DNA of 64,000 bases from Flagellimonas algicola. Lineage in GTDB: Bacteria; Bacteroidota; Bacteroidia; Flavobacteriales; Flavobacteriaceae. The notes under the pieces are model-generated. The model was not told the DNA's origin. It did no database searches and worked only from the letters and a program-made list of their open reading frames with translations. The stretch is taken from contig NZ_VCNI01000005.1 of the NCBI RefSeq assembly GCF_005937185.1, forward strand, positions 45,464 through 109,463, in the 5' to 3' direction. A program made the position numbers and the translations under genes. Shown in pieces: positions 61,033 through 64,000 of the stretch. Position 1 is the stretch's first letter; each line of letters starts with the position of its first letter.

Positions 61033-61670
61033 CGATACAATTTAAGTTTATCTCTTCTGAATGAGAAAAGAAACAAAATCAAAAAGTGGAAAATTAAATT
61101 TTACTATGGGAAGTGGCAACTATCAAAATTGCCTATGCTGATACTTTTTTTGCAAAAGCATTGCCATCGGCGCCTTAAACGTCAAATAAGTCTTTCAAAC
61201 AAAATCCGAAGAATGGAGGTTGGAACAGCGCCCATGACTCATAAGATTAATACAGAATTCCTGTTAAATGAAATTACTTTTCAAAGATTTTCACGATAGA
61301 AATGCATAACTAAAACAAGAAGTATGTGGAAATTAGAGTGTAGAAATATCAATATATTTAACTCTTTTTAATAATATATTATAAAGTTAAAAGAATAGAA
61401 TACCTTTGTGAATTACTTTAATTCGTTACACGGAGGTGCTTGAAATAAAACAACGTTAATTAGTATTGATTCCTGTTATTTACCAGGACAATTGGATTAG
61501 GTGGTTGGGTAAATTACAGATTATTGGTTTACTATAATGAAACCTAAGAGTCAAATTACAATTGTTTAGGTTAACAAAATGGTAAATCTTAGTAATTGTA
61601 GGTAAATAAATATTGGACCAATTGTAACAATGGTAAGAATTGTTCATAAAATCCACCAAAAAGCCAAAAA
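61033..61670. other. long AT-rich divergent intergenic region, no gene seen
   Basis: 638 bases between the SDR gene (minus) and the PAE gene (plus). Only short frames with many stops. Items seen: TACCTTTG at 61401-61408 (a good -7 box without -33), and an imperfect palindrome ACCAATTGTAACAATGGT at 61617-61634, about 37 bases before the first ATG of the PAE gene. The region is large enough for regulator sites for both operons. Confidence 0.6.
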
Positions 61671-62789
61671 ATGAAAATAAAATCTAGCATTATGAAAACA
61701 TCAATTCTCAGTATGGGTTCTCTTCTCATACTGTCACTTTGCTGTGAAAGAAGTGAAGGACAGAATAAGGCAGCAAGCAATGAAACCAACACCATCGTTC
61801 AAGAGCTACAAAAACTAAGTCTTGATAAGTATTTTAATATCCAACCCTCAGAAAAAAAAATTAACGAGATAAATCCAGATTGGGATAACTATTATTATAA
61901 CACGGATGACTGTAGGTGCATTTTTGGTACTGAATATTACACTGCAGTAAAACATAAAAGTGAAGCGTCTAAAAATGTAATTTTTTATATGCAAGGTGGA
62001 GGCGCTTGCTGGCCTGGCGTCGATGAGTGCAAAACGGAAATATCTAGCGAGGATGTTGGTTATGTAGATGGACTTGGGTACGTTATCGATGGTTCGCTAA
62101 ATGACTGGAATACGGTTTTTGCACCATACTGTGACGGCAGCGTCCATTCTGGTGATAATGCAGCAGATTATGATAATGATGGTGAAGAAGACCATTGGTT
62201 TTGGGGTTTTCGGTCAACTTCAGCAGCAGTGGCTCTGACTAAAAAGCTTTACCCTGATGTGGATAAAATGCTGATTACTGGTTGTAGTGCTGGAGGTTAC
62301 GGGACAATATTTGCGACAATGTTACTTAGGTTGCAATATCCCGACACCCAATTTTATGTCCTCAATGAAAGTGGTCCTGGTTTGCAAGATCCTGCGGATC
62401 AAACGACCAAGAAACTAGTTCAAGAAACATGGAAATATGATGCGTTCATGCCAGATAATTGTGCAGAATGCAAGGACCAGATGATGTATTTGTATGACTG
62501 GATGCTCCGGTACGATTCGAATTTAAAAATTGGTCTCTACTCCAGTTATAAAGATGAGGTTATCGGAGAAGATTATCTTCGGATGACACCTGATTCATAT
62601 AGCTCACTTTTACTTTCTACATCCGGAAAAATTCAGGCAAAAAACCCGAATCGTTTTAAACGTTTTTTCATCAATGGTAGTTCGCATTGCGTAGAGAGTT
62701 GGAAATACAAAGTTAAAGGTGTGAACCTTACGCAGTGGGTAGAGCAGTTGGTAAATGACGATAGTTCGTGGAGCGATTTATTGGAATAA
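61671..62789 (+). CDS. pectinacetylesterase-family (PAE/Notum-like) lipoprotein
   Basis: 372 residues from the first ATG; the second Met at 61692 (MKTSILSMGSLLILSLCCER) gives the better lipoprotein signal. Motifs: oxyanion FYMQGGGACWPG, nucleophile Ser in ITGCSAGGYG, Asp in the YSSYKDEVIGED region, His in INGSSHCVESW. Such esterases remove acetyl groups from pectin-like glycans; here a fucan or other algal polysaccharide may be the target. It stands alone between the fucose operon and decayed DNA. Confidence 0.9.
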   Translation: MKIKSSIMKTSILSMGSLLILSLCCERSEGQNKAASNETNTIVQELQKLSLDKYFNIQPSEKKINEINPDWDNYYYNTDDCRCIFGTEYYTAVKHKSEASKNVIFYMQGGGACWPGVDECKTEISSEDVGYVDGLGYVIDGSLNDWNTVFAPYCDGSVHSGDNAADYDNDGEEDHWFWGFRSTSAAVALTKKLYPDVDKMLITGCSAGGYGTIFATMLLRLQYPDTQFYVLNESGPGLQDPADQTTKKLVQETWKYDAFMPDNCAECKDQMMYLYDWMLRYDSNLKIGLYSSYKDEVIGEDYLRMTPDSYSSLLLSTSGKIQAKNPNRFKRFFINGSSHCVESWKYKVKGVNLTQWVEQLVNDDSSWSDLLE

Positions 62790-63090
62790 TAGAAATATCT
62801 AGCTAACTTGGTACGGGCAGACTTAAAACCAATGAAGTTTGGAATTTTTGCTTCCTTTAATTTTACTTTTTGGGTTATATCACTTGCGTTGATTGGGAAT
62901 TAAATATTCTTATGGTGGGAAGTATAGGTCTTCAAATGCACCTTTTTATTTGCTATTTGCGGTCACAATCTAGTGTGTCGGTTAAAATCAGTTTAGTCTA
63001 GTCTAATTATGAATATTTAAAACCAAAATGTGGTGGAAGTGTCCTCCCTGGAATGGGTTCCCAAGGATTCAATTTGAAATCAAAAGAAAT
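62790..63090. other. non-coding region after the PAE gene
   Basis: About 300 AT-rich bases with many stops in all frames and no recognised relic. A terminator follows. Confidence 0.5.
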
Positions 63091-63093
63091 AAG

Positions 63094-63131
63094 AAAAAAA
63101 GTCTGTAAATCGACGATTTACAGACTTTTTT
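63094..63131. terminator. bidirectional terminator
   Basis: Perfect 12-bp stem GTCTGTAAATCG / CGATTTACAGAC with one central base, a seven-A run before and a six-T run after. It can stop transcription from both sides. Confidence 0.9.
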
Positions 63132-63153
63132 GAATAATTACTGGCTCTTAAAA

Positions 63154-63176
63154 GTGACCTGACTGGGTTCGGAACC
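63154..63176 (-). other. tRNA 3'-end-like fragment
   Basis: Read on the minus strand, GGTTCCGAACCCAGTCAG and then GTCAC resemble the T-arm and acceptor 3' arm of a tRNA (GGTTCGAxCC...CAGGTCAC), with one extra C in the T-loop region. No D-arm or anticodon arm follows, so it is not a working tRNA. It may be an attachment-site trace or chance. Confidence 0.3.
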
Positions 63177-63352
63177 TAAACCTTAAAACCCTGTAGATAT
63201 CACCATCCTGCAATGGCCCACTTTGCTATGTTGACGATTTGTGAACCAAATTTTAATATTATTTGTCAAAGAGACTTTCTATTTGTAAAGGTAATAGTAA
63301 TGTTTGATGGGAAGAGCCTCTTATTAATCTTATTGGAACAATTATGGTGCCC

Positions 63353-63630
63353 AATGATGGATATAAATCCAACGTCAATGGTATGTGATTGTCATTTATA
63401 TTTTGCTATCACCAAGGCTTTTGGCGACAATGGCGATATACATGAACTTTATGAGGCCCTTGTAGAAGATATAGTCCGCAGCTGTCCAGAGGCAACAAAG
63501 TTTTAGTGGAAATCGTCTATTGCTCCAACTTGATATGGATGTGGACAAACTAAAACTGGGTATGGCCTTTGTGGCGATCACTTGGGGAATTCCTCAGCTA
63601 TATTATGGCGATGAGATAATGAGGTGTTGA
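63353..63630 (+). pseudogene. relic of a GH13 (alpha-amylase/neopullulanase type) gene
   Basis: Three frames are needed to follow the family. NDGYKSN comes first; after a shift VCDCHLYFAITKAFGDNGDI and ELYEALVEDIV; after a second shift SGNRLLLQLDMDVDKLKLG, AFVAITWGIPQLYYGDEIM, then a stop. The same order is seen in SusA-type GH13 enzymes (DFPLYFAI..., NHD..., GIPQIYYGTEI). The catalytic D of the NHD segment is lost (GNR). The 5' part and the C-terminal domain are missing. Confidence 0.72.
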
Positions 63631-64000
63631 AGACGGGCCTTAGGGAAGACTGTACTGGCTTTAGATCCAAGGAGGGGCTATATGCTCATCGGCTCTGTCC
63701 TGCTATTTCCCAGAAACAGTGCCCAGGAAGGATGTTGGGGAGGGGCTTCCCGATCTGCTTTGATTTTGCCCCTGGGTTTAACGGGGCCTGCCTTATTCTT
63801 GGGAATCGATCTGTTTTCCGGGATCTTCCACTTTACCGCAGGTTGGCCCGCCCCGAACCTTAAAAAAGGCGGGGGAACGACATCATGTTGGAGCCGTTGC
63901 GAGTCGGCCTTTTGGCACGAAAATATCCCAATATGGAACTATTTTGGCATCAATGGACCGTTCGGCCTCACATCGAACAATACAAGGCACGTATGCGGCA
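63628..64000. other. G+C-richer end region, unassigned
   Basis: Three 60-base lines I counted (63661, 63721 and 63841) have about 48, 57 and 60 % G+C, above most of the window. Two frames stay open for over 70 codons. In one, a frame after a stop at 63861 reads LEPLRVGLLARKYPNMELFW from an ATG at 63885 and runs off the edge; it looks protein-like, but I do not recognise it. Could be the start of a gene or a relic. Confidence 0.35.

Noticed and set aside
61401..61408. TACCTTTG as promoter of the PAE gene
   Set aside because: The -7 box is good, but no -33 box stands at the right distance and the leader would be about 260 bases. Kept only as an item in the region note.
63213..63506. 97-codon plus-strand frame as a real gene
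   Set aside because: Only its second half has similarity, to the middle of GH13 enzymes, and it continues in other frames; it is a relic.
1..64000. CRISPR arrays, insertion sequences, prophage genes, rRNA
   Set aside because: No repeat-spacer pattern, transposase, integrase, phage gene or rRNA sequence was seen on reading.

Overview
The window is about 64 kb from the chromosome of a marine Bacteroidetes bacterium, most probably a Flavobacteriaceae of the Muricauda/Zobellia/Maribacter kind. The reasons are: many lipoproteins with Sec signals, promoters of the Bacteroidetes form (-33 TTTG, -7 TAnnTTTG), almost no Shine-Dalgarno sequences, the rpmB-rpmG-DUF4295 gene order, zeaxanthin-type carotenoid genes, clade II nitrous oxide reductase and many sulfatases. 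The genus is inferred, not proven.

Layout. 1-14.3 kb is mostly core genome: hydrolases, a DnaQ-like exonuclease, an Hpt protein, cinA, small ribosomal proteins, ftsY, secreted esterase/amidase genes, an ECF41-like sigma factor with ridA-, azoR- and cupin-type neighbours, and rimO. 14.4-20.3 kb is sugar and sugar-acid catabolism: a Tat-exported Gfo/Idh/MocA oxidoreductase, a FadR-type regulator, dgoD and a GntP permease, with a decayed KdgK-type kinase between regulator and dgoD. 20.3-29.6 kb holds a four-gene serine-hydrolase/SRPBCC operon, SurA-like chaperones, a MoxR ATPase, aconitase and two TlpA-like proteins, the first without its redox cysteines. 29.6-33.5 kb is a carotenoid operon (regulator-crtI-crtB-crtZ) whose regulator carries the B12-photoreceptor signature of CarH, then tRNA-Leu(GAG). 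33.6-36.0 kb is a periplasmic GMC dehydrogenase with its small subunit.

36.1-44.0 kb is a clade II nos operon (cytochrome c, fasciclin protein, nosZ, membrane protein, nosL, cupin, nosD, nosF, nosY), divergent from an Rrf2 regulator. One Crp/Fnr-type box lies exactly midway between the two predicted promoters. 44-62.8 kb is a sulfated-fucan-type locus: aldose epimerase, SMP-30 lactonase, GH95, a KdaD-like dehydratase, five consecutive S1 sulfatases, then on the other strand two SDRs, an L-fucose permease and a mutarotase, and finally a pectinacetylesterase-type enzyme. It has no SusC/SusD pair inside the window. 62.8-64 kb is decayed DNA with a GH13 relic and a tRNA-3'-end-like fragment.

Most notable signals: (1) two matching ECF-type promoters, TGTCACG-N16-TGTC, one before the ECF41-like sigma gene and one before azoR, which outline a small autoregulated regulon; (2) the symmetric Fnr-type box of the nos/rrf2 region; (3) a CarH-like B12 light sensor as first gene of the carotenoid operon; (4) the fucose/sulfatase locus, with an SDR lacking the catalytic lysine. 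All function calls come from reading motifs and from family knowledge; no database search was run.
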